Positions 1 to 9,955 of a stretch of DNA of 55,808 nucleotides are shown here, piece after piece. The notes beneath the pieces are model-generated. The model worked only from the letters and a program-made list of their open reading frames with translations, had not been told where the DNA came from and made no database searches. Positions within the stretch are counted from its first letter, which is position 1. The number at the start of each line of letters is the position of its first letter. The position numbers and the translations under genes were made by a program. Origin of the DNA: Chitinophagaceae bacterium (lineage in GTDB: Bacteria; Bacteroidota; Bacteroidia; Cytophagales; Cytophagaceae); the NCBI GenBank assembly GCA_028288405.1, contig JAQBNS010000089.1:1-55808 (forward strand). Direction: 5' to 3'.

Positions 1-3000
1 CTTATGGAGGAACTGCGGTAAACTTACCTGGAACTGTACAAGCAGAAAACTTCGACAACGGTGGTGAAGGTCTTGCCTACCACGATTTAGAAGTAGCTAA
101 TCAAGGTGGTGCATACAGAACAACAGAAGGTGTCGACGTACAAGCTACAACAGATGCCGGTGCCGGTTATAACGTTGGTTATACTGCCGATGGCGAATGG
201 TTGAAATACATGGTGAACGTAACCACTGCCGGTTCTTATAGCGTTTCATTCAGAACTGCAGGTACAGGTACTGCCTCTACCATCAGAATGGAAATAGACG
301 GTATAGATGTAACAGGTTCTGTTTCTTTACCAAACACTGGTGCTTGGCAAACTTGGGCTACTACTACAGTGCCTAACATTGCTTTCTCTGCTGGAACACA
401 CACGATCAGATTGTTCATCGTAACAGGTGGTTTCAACTTGAATTCATTCACAGTTGCAGTGCCTTCTCAAAACAACATGAGCTTCTTGCATGCAAGTGGT
501 AAAAACATTGTGAACAACGATGGTAACTACTTAATCAAAGCGGTGAACTTAGGTAACTACATGGTACAAGAAGGTTACATGTTAAACCTTGGCGGTGGCT
601 ATCAACACAACTTCAAAACGAAAATTGCGGATGTAGTAGGTACAGCTAACAGAGATCAATTCTACAAAGATTACCTGGCTAACTTCATCACCAAAGCAGA
701 CATCGATAGTTTAGCGAAATGGGGCTTCAATGCAGTACGTCTTCCGATGCACTACAACTTGTTTACTCCACTTGGCCAACCAGACACTTACATTGAAAGT
801 GGATTTGCAATCGTTGACAATGTGGTCAGCTGGTGTAAAGCCAACAATATGTACGTGATCTTGGATCTGCATGCAGCACCAGGCGGTCAAAGCAGCGGTG
901 ACATCAGTGATTACATCGCAGGTCAACCTTCTCTATGGGAAAGTGCTGACAACAGAGCACAAACTGTTAAACTCTGGAGAAAATTTGCTGAGCGTTATGT
1001 GAACGAACCAGCAGTAGGTGGATACGATTTGATCAACGAAACAAACTGGACGTTGGCAAACAACAACCAATTGTTGATGCAATTGATGAAAGACATCACT
1101 GCTTCTATTCGTCAGGTAGATAACAATCACTTGGTATTCATCGAAGGAAACAGTTATGCCAACGACTACAACGGATTAACTCCAAAGTGGGATAACAACA
1201 TGGCTTACAGCTTCCACAAATACTGGAACGATCCTAACCAAGGTTCATTGAACTTTGTATTGAATATCCGTGACGGACAAAATGTACCGATCTGGTTAGG
1301 TGAATTCGGTGAAAACTCTAACAACTGGATTGCGGAATCAGTAGGTATCATGAACAACAACAACATCGGTTGGGCAGTATGGCCTTACAAAAAGATGTCA
1401 AGTGTTTCTTCTATCGGTTCTTTCAAACAACCGAACAACTGGTCAGCATTAGCGGACTACATCAACGGAGGAGCGAAACCTTCTGCTGCTGTTGGTCAAG
1501 CGATCTTGAACGAGTTGGTTGAAAATGTAAAAGCACAAAATCTAACCATCAACAAAGGTTACATTTATGCATTGATCAAACAACCGAACAACAATAACAC
1601 GACTCCTTACATGACGTTGAACTTGCCAGGCAAAGTATTAGCTGCGCATTACGACGAAGGAAAGAACGGTTATGCATACAATGATGCTCAATTCCAAAAT
1701 ACACAATACGGTTCTACTGTAGGTTCAAGCACCAGCTGGAACAACGGATGGTACTACAGAAACGACGGTGTCGATCTACAGTACTCTACTCCGGAAAACG
1801 GACCAACAATCGGTTATACAGAAGCCAACGAATGGTTGCAGTATACAGTGAATGTTACGACTACCGGTTCTTATACAGTAAAAGTAAGAGCTGCAGGTAA
1901 CGGAGGTAAACTATCTCTATCTGTTGATGGAACAACTGTGATAACCAATGCTACTATAACCGCTACAAGCGGATGGGATGCATGGGCTACCATTACATTG
2001 GGTAACATCAACCTGACTGCCGGCAAACATACCTTGAGAGCAACCGTTACTACTGCTGGTTATAACTTGAGTTATTTCGATTTCTCAACAACAGCAATTG
2101 TGAACCAGGCACCCACTGTGAACCTTACCTCTCCGGCTAATGGTTCTTCATCCGTAGCTCCAGCGAGTATTGTGATCAACGCGAATGCTGCGGATACAGA
2201 TGGTACAGTAAGTAAAGTGGATTTCTACAACGGTACTACTTTATTAGGTACTGACGCTACTTCTCCTTACAGCTATACTTGGAGCGTAACTGCTGCGGGT
2301 ACGTATTCGATCACTGCGAAAGCAACGGATAATGCAGGTGCGGTAACTACTTCTGCTGCGGTATCAGTAACCGTAACAACAGGTACTACTCCTCCAAACC
2401 AAGCACCGACAGTAAGTCTTACTTCTCCGGCTAACAATGCAAATGTGAATGCTCCGGCTAGCATTGCTATCGCAGCAACAGCAGCAGATGCAGACGGTAC
2501 AGTGAGCAAAGTAGATTTCTACAACGGTACTACTTTATTAGGTACTGATGCTACTTCACCTTACAGTTATACCTGGACAAATGTAGCTGCCGGTACGTAT
2601 TCGATCACTGCGAAAGCAACGGACAATAGCGGAGCAACAGCTACTTCTGGTGTAGCCACTGTAAAAGTGAATACAGTTGTTGTTTCTAATCCTTGCTCTG
2701 GCATTGCAACTTATGCTGAGAATGGTGGTTATGTAGCAGGAAGCAAAGTTCAAAATGCAGGCAGTCAATACCAATGCAAGCCTTATCCATACTCTGGATG
2801 GTGTAACGGTGCAGCGTGGGCTTATGGTCCAGGTACCGGTGCATACTGGACAGACGCTTGGACATTGGTTGGTTCTTGTTCTGCTTCAGCACGTTCTACA
2901 AGCGATGCCAGTGTAAACGAGGCCGCTTTGAATAACTTCCCGAATCCATTCACCAACACTACTACAGTACAAGTAGCGGTAGCGGAAGCAGGAGATGTAT

Positions 3001-3176
3001 CGGTAAAAGTGTATGACAAAACCGGTCAAGAAGTAGGAACGGTAGTAACAGGTTACCTGGCAACCGGTACCTACAACTACATCTTCGACGCCAGTCATTT
3101 GAAAGCGGATCTTTACCTGATCAAGTTTACTTCAAACGACAAAGTTTTCACTCGCAAAATGGTAAAATCAGAATAG
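1..3176 (+). CDS. GH5 glucanase, T9SS-secreted, multidomain (5' end outside window)
   Basis: The reading frame is open from the first complete codon (base 3), so the true start and signal peptide lie upstream; 1057 residues are visible. Domain order by nucleotide: CBM6-like 3-473, GH5 catalytic barrel about 477-1590, second CBM6-like 1617-2090, two Ig-like modules 2103-2690, a four-Cys aromatic module 2694-2879, T9SS type A sorting domain from about 2937. The GH5 acid/base Glu is in INETN (codon 1038-1040) and the nucleophile in WLGEFGE (codon 1302-1304). GH5 enzymes cleave beta-glucans or mannans; a cellulose or beta-glucan substrate is inferred from the glucanase-like N-terminal half of the barrel (NLGNYM, VRLPMHY). 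A strong terminator follows, so it is the last gene of its transcript. Confidence 0.93.
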   Translation, partial: YGGTAVNLPGTVQAENFDNGGEGLAYHDLEVANQGGAYRTTEGVDVQATTDAGAGYNVGYTADGEWLKYMVNVTTAGSYSVSFRTAGTGTASTIRMEIDGIDVTGSVSLPNTGAWQTWATTTVPNIAFSAGTHTIRLFIVTGGFNLNSFTVAVPSQNNMSFLHASGKNIVNNDGNYLIKAVNLGNYMVQEGYMLNLGGGYQHNFKTKIADVVGTANRDQFYKDYLANFITKADIDSLAKWGFNAVRLPMHYNLFTPLGQPDTYIESGFAIVDNVVSWCKANNMYVILDLHAAPGGQSSGDISDYIAGQPSLWESADNRAQTVKLWRKFAERYVNEPAVGGYDLINETNWTLANNNQLLMQLMKDITASIRQVDNNHLVFIEGNSYANDYNGLTPKWDNNMAYSFHKYWNDPNQGSLNFVLNIRDGQNVPIWLGEFGENSNNWIAESVGIMNNNNIGWAVWPYKKMSSVSSIGSFKQPNNWSALADYINGGAKPSAAVGQAILNELVENVKAQNLTINKGYIYALIKQPNNNNTTPYMTLNLPGKVLAAHYDEGKNGYAYNDAQFQNTQYGSTVGSSTSWNNGWYYRNDGVDLQYSTPENGPTIGYTEANEWLQYTVNVTTTGSYTVKVRAAGNGGKLSLSVDGTTVITNATITATSGWDAWATITLGNINLTAGKHTLRATVTTAGYNLSYFDFSTTAIVNQAPTVNLTSPANGSSSVAPASIVINANAADTDGTVSKVDFYNGTTLLGTDATSPYSYTWSVTAAGTYSITAKATDNAGAVTTSAAVSVTVTTGTTPPNQAPTVSLTSPANNANVNAPASIAIAATAADADGTVSKVDFYNGTTLLGTDATSPYSYTWTNVAAGTYSITAKATDNSGATATSGVATVKVNTVVVSNPCSGIATYAENGGYVAGSKVQNAGSQYQCKPYPYSGWCNGAAWAYGPGTGAYWTDAWTLVGSCSASARSTSDASVNEAALNNFPNPFTNTTTVQVAVAEAGDVSVKVYDKTGQEVGTVVTGYLATGTYNYIFDASHLKADLYLIKFTSNDKVFTRKMVKSE

Positions 3177-3200
3177 TTAGAATATAATTTTTCCTAACCT

Positions 3201-3240
3201 AAGGGGGGACAGAGCAGACGGCTTTGTCCCCCTTTTTTTA
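3201..3240 (+). terminator. Rho-independent terminator of the GH5 gene
   Basis: An 8-bp perfect stem GGGGGACA/TGTCCCCC closes a 13-base loop and is followed by seven T. It begins 25 bases after the stop codon. Confidence 0.9.
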
Positions 3241-3615
3241 TGACTCTATTGTTGGAAAAGTATAATATCAGGACAATGGCTCAAACTCAATAAGGAATAA
3301 ATTAAACCTCATTTTTTTAGATTGATATTCAATAAAAAAATTACACGTTGATTTTTTACTTTAAACAGCCAAAACACCCCTTTTCACATATATCATAAGC
3401 TGAAAATGCTTAAAGCAAGGAGAATATGACCTTGTTATTTATACGGATAAAAAAACGCCTGAGAAAAAAATAGGAAACAGAGGGTTAATTTATAATTTGG
3501 CATTAAACCAATATAAAATATAACTATCTAATCAAAAATAGGCCATAATCAGAACAAACCTTAAAAGTCTTATTTTAATTAGAATCAAAAAATAATACAA
3601 AAACGACTCCTCCCT
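3241..3615. other. AT-rich intergenic region, no gene seen
   Basis: This 375-base stretch lies between the GH5 terminator and the first GH18 gene. I found no convincing reading frame, hairpin or exact TAnnTTTG box. A near match to a -7 box (ATAATTTG) occurs near 3492-3499, about 120 bases before the GH18 start, and is too weak to call a promoter. Confidence 0.5.
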
Positions 3616-5283
3616 ATGAAACCAGGAATACCCCTTGTTAAAAAAAGTCTTTTTAGGATTATCTATTTACCGGCAATCCTCTTATTATTTGTTATTGAAT
3701 TTGCCCAGGCGCAAAGAATCATTGGATATTTCCCCAATTACAATTATTCTATGGCCAATGCCAGCGGCATACAATATGCGAAACTCACCCATTTATATTA
3801 CTTCTCATTGAATCCTACCCGTTCTGTGAGTGGACAAACGACAGGGTCACTATGGTACAATGATCCTTACTCCTGGTTTACAACAGCCAACTTCAATGAT
3901 GTCAACTCAAAAGCACATACCGCTAATCCCAACATTAAACTATTCATCGTAACAGGAGGGTCACCCGGAAGTGATTCTGATTTGTCGACCAGGCTTCAGT
4001 ATATAGGAAGTACGCCTTCTGTGCTGAATACTTTTTGCAACAACATCATCAATTTCATAGTCGCCAATAACCTGGACGGTTGGGATTTGGATTGGGAGTT
4101 TCCTGATAATGCAGCGGCAAGAACTGCCCATCAGAATTTATTAGCGAAGATGAGATTTAAAATAGATTCATTGAAAACAGCCAGTTGCCGTTATTATGAA
4201 ATCACAGCAGCAGTGGGTGGTGGCTACACCGACCGTCTGACGCATACTTGCTGGAATCCTGCGCATACGGATTACATTACACAAACGGCTATCAATTATT
4301 TGGACCAAATCAACCTGATGACTTATGATGGGGACATCGGAGCTGCTCCCTGTTCTTTTTCCAGTCACCAGCATTATGACCTGGTAACAAAAGCTTTTAC
4401 AGATTGGAGATCAGATTATACTATACCTGCCTCAAAAATAAATATCGGGGTTGGGTTTTATGATAACTCAGGCAATGACTTTAACTCTATAGGCAACGTA
4501 AGCACACGTTATAATAACGCTACGTATTGGAACGGCGGAAGTGGCTGTGCCAATATGCAGGCCAAGATCAGTTACATCCACGCGCAAGGCGGTTCCGGAA
4601 CGATGATCTGGGAGCTTACACAAGATAATCTTTGTGCCGGTACAACACCTGCTTGTTATTCTTTGCTCGATTGCATGTACCAATATACACAATCCACCTG
4701 GGGAACATGGGTAGCTCCAACGGTATCCTGTACGGCACCGGTTGATCTTGTTTCTTTTACAGGCATCGCCGTTAATGAAGGTAACGAACTATCATGGAGT
4801 ACAGCGAGTGAATCGAACAACGACCGTTTTGAAATTGAAAAATCAATAGACGGTAGTACCTATACTAAAATAGGCACTGTGGCCGGAGCGGGTAACAGCA
4901 GCAGCTTGATCAATTACCGTTTCCTAGATGCCTTCAATAATACAGAAAAAAGTTATTACCGATTGCACCAGTTTGATGCAGACGGTAAATCGACGTATAG
5001 CAAAACCATAGTGATCTTCAGTACCGCCAAACAAGAGTTAACGTTGCAGGCCAGTCCTAATCCATTCAAGGATCAATGCGCCATTACTATCTCGGGTATA
5101 AAGGGAGATGATACCGCTCAATTGATCATCTACGATTTGATCGGTAACGTTTACGCCAATGAAATCATGGAAGTGGGTAATGGTTCTTACGAAATTGGCA
5201 AAAATCTGTCAACGGGCATTTACGTCTGTGCACTGAAGACACAGGAGAAGACTACGCATTTAAGGATTGTGAAAACGAAATAA
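3616..5283 (+). CDS. GH18 chitinase-like enzyme, T9SS-secreted (copy 1)
   Basis: A 555-residue secreted protein. Residues 1-32 form a signal peptide ending in AQA; the GH18 barrel follows to about residue 370. The family signature DxxDxDxE is complete (D154, D157, D159, catalytic E161), and the downstream MTYD motif that holds the substrate N-acetyl group is present. GH18 enzymes cleave beta-1,4 bonds in chitin or related N-acetylglucosamine glycans by substrate-assisted catalysis. After the barrel comes a fibronectin-like segment (about 375-470) and a type A sorting domain (about 475-555). No chitin-binding module is seen. It is a clear paralogue of the gene at 8311, and converges with the gene at 5290 with only six bases between. 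An endo-N-acetylglucosaminidase specificity cannot be excluded. Confidence 0.92.
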   Translation: MKPGIPLVKKSLFRIIYLPAILLLFVIEFAQAQRIIGYFPNYNYSMANASGIQYAKLTHLYYFSLNPTRSVSGQTTGSLWYNDPYSWFTTANFNDVNSKAHTANPNIKLFIVTGGSPGSDSDLSTRLQYIGSTPSVLNTFCNNIINFIVANNLDGWDLDWEFPDNAAARTAHQNLLAKMRFKIDSLKTASCRYYEITAAVGGGYTDRLTHTCWNPAHTDYITQTAINYLDQINLMTYDGDIGAAPCSFSSHQHYDLVTKAFTDWRSDYTIPASKINIGVGFYDNSGNDFNSIGNVSTRYNNATYWNGGSGCANMQAKISYIHAQGGSGTMIWELTQDNLCAGTTPACYSLLDCMYQYTQSTWGTWVAPTVSCTAPVDLVSFTGIAVNEGNELSWSTASESNNDRFEIEKSIDGSTYTKIGTVAGAGNSSSLINYRFLDAFNNTEKSYYRLHQFDADGKSTYSKTIVIFSTAKQELTLQASPNPFKDQCAITISGIKGDDTAQLIIYDLIGNVYANEIMEVGNGSYEIGKNLSTGIYVCALKTQEKTTHLRIVKTK

Positions 5284-5289
5284 AATAAG

Positions 5290-5949
5290 TTATGGAAAAT
5301 TAACTCTTTCGTACTTTAACGTATCTGTCGCTGTTTTATAGGTATACTTTACTAAACCGTATTCCTTACTCCAATAAACCTGAAAAGGTGTAGAATCATC
5401 AACGTATTGCTCGCCTGATCTTGTATCGCTTAAAACTTTAGGAGAAATCGTGAGCGTTAAACTCTGAGTAAATCGTTGAAGAAAATCCTGACTGTAAATA
5501 TGATTCAGAATTAAGATCTTACCCCAATCGCCTTTTATCCCAAGTCCCTCCTCATCTGTGTAATAATTACTAAAATTATTCAGGCCGGAAGTGGAATGAA
5601 CTGTCAAATTACGATTACTCTTTTCATAATAATAATCGCTGCAACATTTTCCTTTACTCATCAGGGCGCAATCTCCTTTTTCAAGAGGATAAAATTCTTG
5701 TTCCCCTAGAAAAATGGTATCACGGGCTCCGGTAGACACACATTCAAATACCCAACGCGTGGTGTCAGGGAATCCTAAAGCAGTTTTTATCCCTGGAGAA
5801 ATAAATTGCTCCGTCGCAGCATCAAGCCCTTCACATTTTTTGCTTTTACAAAAAGTAAATAAAACCAGACATAAAGTGGTAACCATTAGGAATGAGTTGA
5901 ACCTATTAAAAAAGCAAGAATTCAAAACACACATTTTCATCTGAGCCAA
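5290..5949 (-). CDS. Small secreted or lipid-anchored protein of unknown function
   Basis: A 219-residue protein with a hydrophobic N-terminal segment (about residues 18-34) ending in a Cys (LFTFC), so it may be a lipoprotein, although the lipobox is poor. The mature part has several Cys residues, including a CCSDYYY cluster, and a beta-rich look with no family I recognise. Met 4, Met 6 or Met 22 are alternative starts; the last would shorten the leader to a conventional length. The gene lies convergent to the first GH18 and divergent from the 7TM receptor gene. Function unknown. Confidence 0.65.
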   Translation of the reverse strand: MAQMKMCVLNSCFFNRFNSFLMVTTLCLVLFTFCKSKKCEGLDAATEQFISPGIKTALGFPDTTRWVFECVSTGARDTIFLGEQEFYPLEKGDCALMSKGKCCSDYYYEKSNRNLTVHSTSGLNNFSNYYTDEEGLGIKGDWGKILILNHIYSQDFLQRFTQSLTLTISPKVLSDTRSGEQYVDDSTPFQVYWSKEYGLVKYTYKTATDTLKYERVNFP

Positions 5950-6082
5950 TTAAATTTAACTTTTACCTGTATAAAGCTATAAATTTTAAACTTAATTGGC
6001 TATTCATTGGCAAAAAACCATATCTTATTAAGCCCTTATACGTACAATGCCCTTGTATAGTAAAGAATAGGTTCACCCCTTC

Positions 6083-7993
6083 ATGAAAAACGTCTGGTTC
6101 ATCTCTGTTGTTTTAATCTTTTTGATTACGAAAAAGTATGCTACAGCAGCAAACACAATAATTATTTCAGACCAATCAGCGTCAAAAGATTTTAAGCGCA
6201 TCACGGCTCAAGACCTGGAGGTGTACCCTGATCACAGAGGACTAATGAGCTTTGATCAAATCAGGAATCAAACGTTCAGGTCTTTACAAGCCAAAGAAAT
6301 CAGCAGCAACGGAGAATTTCTTTTCATGAAAAAGGATCCTTGTGTATGGATTCGTTTTACAGTACAAGGCGCACACAATAAAAACAACCATTGGCTGCTG
6401 GAGTTTTTAGATTTCAACATCAAAGACATCAAGCTTTATTTGCCGGATGAAAAAGGAATATACACTGAATTCCAATCCGGTTATGCTTATCCTTTTTCTT
6501 CCCGGGAAATCGTTCATAAGAATCTTGATTTTAGTCTCACACTTTTCAGTCAACCACAAATCATCTATGCCCGCATTGAGCCAGGAAGCTCGACGGTACT
6601 CTCCGCGGAGATCAAATCATACGAAGGCTTTATTCAATATTCTTTGACCGAGTACATGTTGCTGGGTTTGTTTTATGGCATCATGCTGGTCATGATCATT
6701 TACAATTTAATTTTATATACCACTGTCAAGGAAAAATATTACGCCTACTATGTTTTCTATGCGGCTTGTGTTGCATTAGCCAGTATGTGCCACGATGGAA
6801 TAGGCTTTCAATATTTTTGGCCTACTCATCCGGAATGGAATAAAATCATTCAACTGTTGGCACACTTTGGTTTAGTGGTATGGACTCTATTGTATTCTAA
6901 ATGGTTCCTCAATACCAAAACCAATAGCCCTAAAACAGACAAAGTCATTCAGGGCATGATTGTATTGACCTGTATGTTATTGGTGGGTATACTTATTTTT
7001 AAACCCACGCAAATCGGCTATCTGATTGTAGCGGCAGCTATTCCTTTTGTGATTGTATACAGCGTAGCCATAAAAATTTACAACACCGGTTTCAAACCTG
7101 CTCGTTTTTTTATCATGGCATTTAGTTTTTTCTTCTTAGGATTTATCATTCGCATACTGACTTATTTCGGATTCATCAACAATTCCATTGTCGCTGTGTA
7201 CAGCTACAACATCGGTGTAGTGCTCGAAATGATTTTATTCTCCGTAGCCATCGGAGATAAAATTAAGACCATCAAAGAAGAGCGTGAATTAGCTTTAGTA
7301 GAGAAAGACGCTATTCAACAGAAGATCATCGAACAATTGCATGAAAATGAAAAGTTAAGAACGAAAGTCAACCGTGAACTGGAAGAAAAAGTCAGAGAAC
7401 GTACGGAAGAAGTAGAAAGAAAAAACCAGGACTTAAATGAGGCCAATACTAAATTGAAAGAACTGACAGATCAGGCCAATCAATGGAACATCAAGTTGGA
7501 TCTGGACAACCGCCAGTTGCAAACAGAAATCAAAGAAATCGAGAAAGCACGCATCATGCTGAAAGACGTGAAGTTTGATGAGTTCAGCAGTGTGTTTCCG
7601 GATGAAAGATCTTGTTTGCAATACCTGGCCGAACTGAAATGGAAAGACGGTTACCAATGTAAAAAATGCAGCAATAGTACCTTCGGAAAAAGTAAAACAC
7701 CTTTTGGTCGTCGATGCACCAAATGCAACTACGACGAATCCCCTACAACTGATACTTTATTTCACCGCCTTCGTTTTCCTATCACGAAAGCATTCTACAT
7801 GGTCTATCTGGTAAGTCTCAAAGACAATTCACTTACAGTAGATGAACTTTCTGATATCCTCTCTTTGCGCAGAGAAACCTGTTGGAGTTTCCGTAAGAAG
7901 ATTTTAGAATCAAGGAAAAATTCAAAAACGTCACGCAAAGGAACAGAAGAAGATGGATGGGCAGCACTGGCCTTAATCTCCATTCAATCCTGA
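6083..7993 (+). CDS. 7TMR-DISM membrane sensor fused to IS1595-type zinc ribbon and helix-turn-helix
   Basis: A 636-residue protein. Order: signal peptide (1-22), extracellular 7TMR-DISM-type beta domain (about 40-175), seven membrane helices (about 190-392), a long coiled coil (393-503), then a domain that matches the N-terminal half of IS1595-family transposases: FPDE at 505, zinc ligands C526-x2-C529 and C545-x2-C548, the T-x-T-L-F-H segment, and a helical region with a helix-turn-helix look to about 610. No DDE nuclease domain follows. 7TMR-DISM proteins bind extracellular ligands, often carbohydrates, and usually carry kinase or cyclase outputs; here the output appears to be a DNA-binding module. 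Inference: a one-component sensor passing an outside signal to DNA. It sits between the two GH18 paralogues, which are candidate targets. Confidence 0.85.
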   Translation: MKNVWFISVVLIFLITKKYATAANTIIISDQSASKDFKRITAQDLEVYPDHRGLMSFDQIRNQTFRSLQAKEISSNGEFLFMKKDPCVWIRFTVQGAHNKNNHWLLEFLDFNIKDIKLYLPDEKGIYTEFQSGYAYPFSSREIVHKNLDFSLTLFSQPQIIYARIEPGSSTVLSAEIKSYEGFIQYSLTEYMLLGLFYGIMLVMIIYNLILYTTVKEKYYAYYVFYAACVALASMCHDGIGFQYFWPTHPEWNKIIQLLAHFGLVVWTLLYSKWFLNTKTNSPKTDKVIQGMIVLTCMLLVGILIFKPTQIGYLIVAAAIPFVIVYSVAIKIYNTGFKPARFFIMAFSFFFLGFIIRILTYFGFINNSIVAVYSYNIGVVLEMILFSVAIGDKIKTIKEERELALVEKDAIQQKIIEQLHENEKLRTKVNRELEEKVRERTEEVERKNQDLNEANTKLKELTDQANQWNIKLDLDNRQLQTEIKEIEKARIMLKDVKFDEFSSVFPDERSCLQYLAELKWKDGYQCKKCSNSTFGKSKTPFGRRCTKCNYDESPTTDTLFHRLRFPITKAFYMVYLVSLKDNSLTVDELSDILSLRRETCWSFRKKILESRKNSKTSRKGTEEDGWAALALISIQS

Positions 7994-8041
7994 TTTTTCG
8001 AAAAAAAATACCTTTCGCCCACTAAGTGCAATAACCGGTAT

Positions 8042-8296
8042 TTATGAAGGGGGTAATGGGCTGCCTTTCACTAAAACATCCGTTTTGCCTGCTTTTTTTA
8101 TCCGCAATTTCCTTTCAGTAAAACACTGAAAACCAGTATTCCTTTTGTGATTTTTTAATTCATTCGATTGCAATCGCTGCACGAACAATTGATCTTCATA
8201 CAATGGCTCTCCAAAATGAGCCGCTGAAAGAAAAAAACTTTTCTCCCAGCGATTCTCCCCATAAGCCAGACATTCTGTTTTGTTAGAAAAATACAA
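8042..8296 (-). CDS. Possible 84-residue protein, doubtful
   Basis: A minus-strand reading frame fills most of the 317-base gap between the sensor gene and the second GH18. It would start at TTG and encodes a basic, Cys-poor protein with no signal peptide and no family I recognise. The composition is compatible with real coding sequence, but there is no ribosome site, conserved motif or operon partner to support it. If it is not a gene, this gap holds only regulatory DNA for the GH18 at 8311. Confidence 0.25.
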   Translation of the reverse strand: MYFSNKTECLAYGENRWEKSFFLSAAHFGEPLYEDQLFVQRLQSNELKNHKRNTGFQCFTERKLRIKKAGKTDVLVKGSPLPPS

Positions 8297-8310
8297 TTAA
8301 AGGTATTCTT

Positions 8311-9951
8311 ATGCTACACAACAAGAAGATCAATAAGCGATGGTTCATCCTGTTGGGATTCCTTTTATGGAATACCCACACTACACTATATGCTCAACGC
8401 ATCATTGGCTACTATCCCGACTATGCCTATACCGCAGCCAGTGCCGCTACTATACAATACGCTAAGCTGACTCACTTATACTACTTCTCGATCAATCCTA
8501 CCCGAACAACTACCGGACAAAGTGCCGGTGTTTTGGGTTACAATGATGTTTGGTTTACCACAGCAAGTTTCAACGACGTGATCGCCAAAGCCAGAACAAC
8601 AAATCCTTCCATTAAGATTTTTATTGTTACCGGTGGAATGCCAGGTTCTGACTGGGATCTATCGGACCGACTCGAATACATCGGTAATAATCCTGCCGTA
8701 CTGAATACCTTTTGCAACAATATCATCTCTTTCATTACTACTAATAATTTGGATGGATGGGATTTGGATTGGGAGTTTCCACAAACGGCTTCTGCTCGTA
8801 ATGCCCATCAAAACATGCTTTCCGCCATGCGTACTAAAATAGACGCATTGAAAACTTCCAGCTGCAGACATTATGAAATCAGCATTGCTGTAGGTGGCGG
8901 TTATACAGACCTCACCTCTCCAAGAGTATGCTGGGGAAATTCGCATACCGATTATATCAATGCTGCTACCGTCGGTTATGTAGACTTCATGAACATCATG
9001 GCTTACGATGGACCCGTTGGTGGTTCTGCCTGTGAATTTTCCAGTCAACAGCATTATGATCTTTTTACAAAATCATTCAATGATTGGCGCACAGCTGTTT
9101 CTATTCCTGCTGCCAAGATTAATATGGGCGTAGGGTTTTATGATAATTCAGGGACAGCCTTCAATAGCATAGGCAATGTCAATACGCGCTACAACGCTAC
9201 CTATTGGAACGGCGGAAGCGGATGCCCGAACATGCAGTCAAAAATTAACTATGTGCACACACAAGGTGCTGCAGGAATATTCATCTGGGAACTCACACAA
9301 GACAATCTATGTGCAGGAACAACACCTGCCTGTTATTCCTTACTGGATTGCATTTACCAGTACACACATAGCAGCTGGGGAACATGGGTAGCTCCGGGCA
9401 ATCCTTGTACGTTGCCTGTTACATTGCAAAAATTTTCAGGATATGCCAATGGTTCTTCTAATGTATTAAGCTGGACTACTGCAACAGAGCAAGGCAATGA
9501 ACGATTTGATATCGAAAAATCAAGCGATGGAAAATCATTTACAGTGATTGGATCGGTAAAAGGGAATAACAATTCCAATACATTCTTAAACTACGAATAT
9601 ACCGATCGTACGAATGAAAAGGGTTTGGCTTATTATAGATTAAATCAATATGACCTGAACGGTACTTCCATTCATAGTCCTACCATTTCTCTCCGTCAAT
9701 CCTCTTCCGACTTTATCTTCTATCCTAATCCCTTTGAAGCATACGTTGAAATCACTTGCCCTTCCGATGAAGAAACTACTGTAAGAGTATTGTTTTCTGA
9801 TTTGAGCGGGCGTGTACTTTCAGATGAACTACTTGCCGTCAACAACGGCAAGCTGCAAGCAGGACAAAACCTTGCCGCCGGAGTATTCATTTGTACGCTG
9901 ATCACTTCAAGCAATACACAAAGCATACGTCTGGTAAAAACAAAACAATAA
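8311..9951 (+). CDS. GH18 chitinase-like enzyme, T9SS-secreted (copy 2)
   Basis: A 546-residue paralogue of the GH18 at 3616, alignable from signal peptide to sorting domain. The DxxDxDxE signature is intact (D148, D151, D153, catalytic E155) and MAYDG replaces MTYDG. The leader ends in YAQ at about residue 29. A fibronectin-like segment and type A sorting domain follow the barrel. Differences from copy 1 are spread along the whole protein, so this is not a very recent duplication. The stop is four bases before the start of the T9SS propeller-like gene at 9956, so the two are probably co-transcribed and share the terminator at 12634. Confidence 0.92.
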   Translation: MLHNKKINKRWFILLGFLLWNTHTTLYAQRIIGYYPDYAYTAASAATIQYAKLTHLYYFSINPTRTTTGQSAGVLGYNDVWFTTASFNDVIAKARTTNPSIKIFIVTGGMPGSDWDLSDRLEYIGNNPAVLNTFCNNIISFITTNNLDGWDLDWEFPQTASARNAHQNMLSAMRTKIDALKTSSCRHYEISIAVGGGYTDLTSPRVCWGNSHTDYINAATVGYVDFMNIMAYDGPVGGSACEFSSQQHYDLFTKSFNDWRTAVSIPAAKINMGVGFYDNSGTAFNSIGNVNTRYNATYWNGGSGCPNMQSKINYVHTQGAAGIFIWELTQDNLCAGTTPACYSLLDCIYQYTHSSWGTWVAPGNPCTLPVTLQKFSGYANGSSNVLSWTTATEQGNERFDIEKSSDGKSFTVIGSVKGNNNSNTFLNYEYTDRTNEKGLAYYRLNQYDLNGTSIHSPTISLRQSSSDFIFYPNPFEAYVEITCPSDEETTVRVLFSDLSGRVLSDELLAVNNGKLQAGQNLAAGVFICTLITSSNTQSIRLVKTKQ

Positions 9952-9955
9952 AAAC

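Noticed and set aside
2100-2690. Regularly repeated DNA resembling a CRISPR or tandem array in the GH5 gene (also in the beta-helix, GH8 and protease genes)
   Set aside because: The repeats are about 290 bases long, in frame and encode Ig-like modules; there are no short spacers.
6083-7993. Insertion sequence of the IS1595 family
   Set aside because: Only the DNA-binding end is present; no DDE domain, terminal inverted repeats or target duplication were seen.
8659-9054. 131-residue minus-strand frame inside the second GH18
   Set aside because: It is fully antisense to a catalytic domain and has no independent motif; a shadow of the real gene. The similar frame at 25270-25665 was rejected for the same reason.
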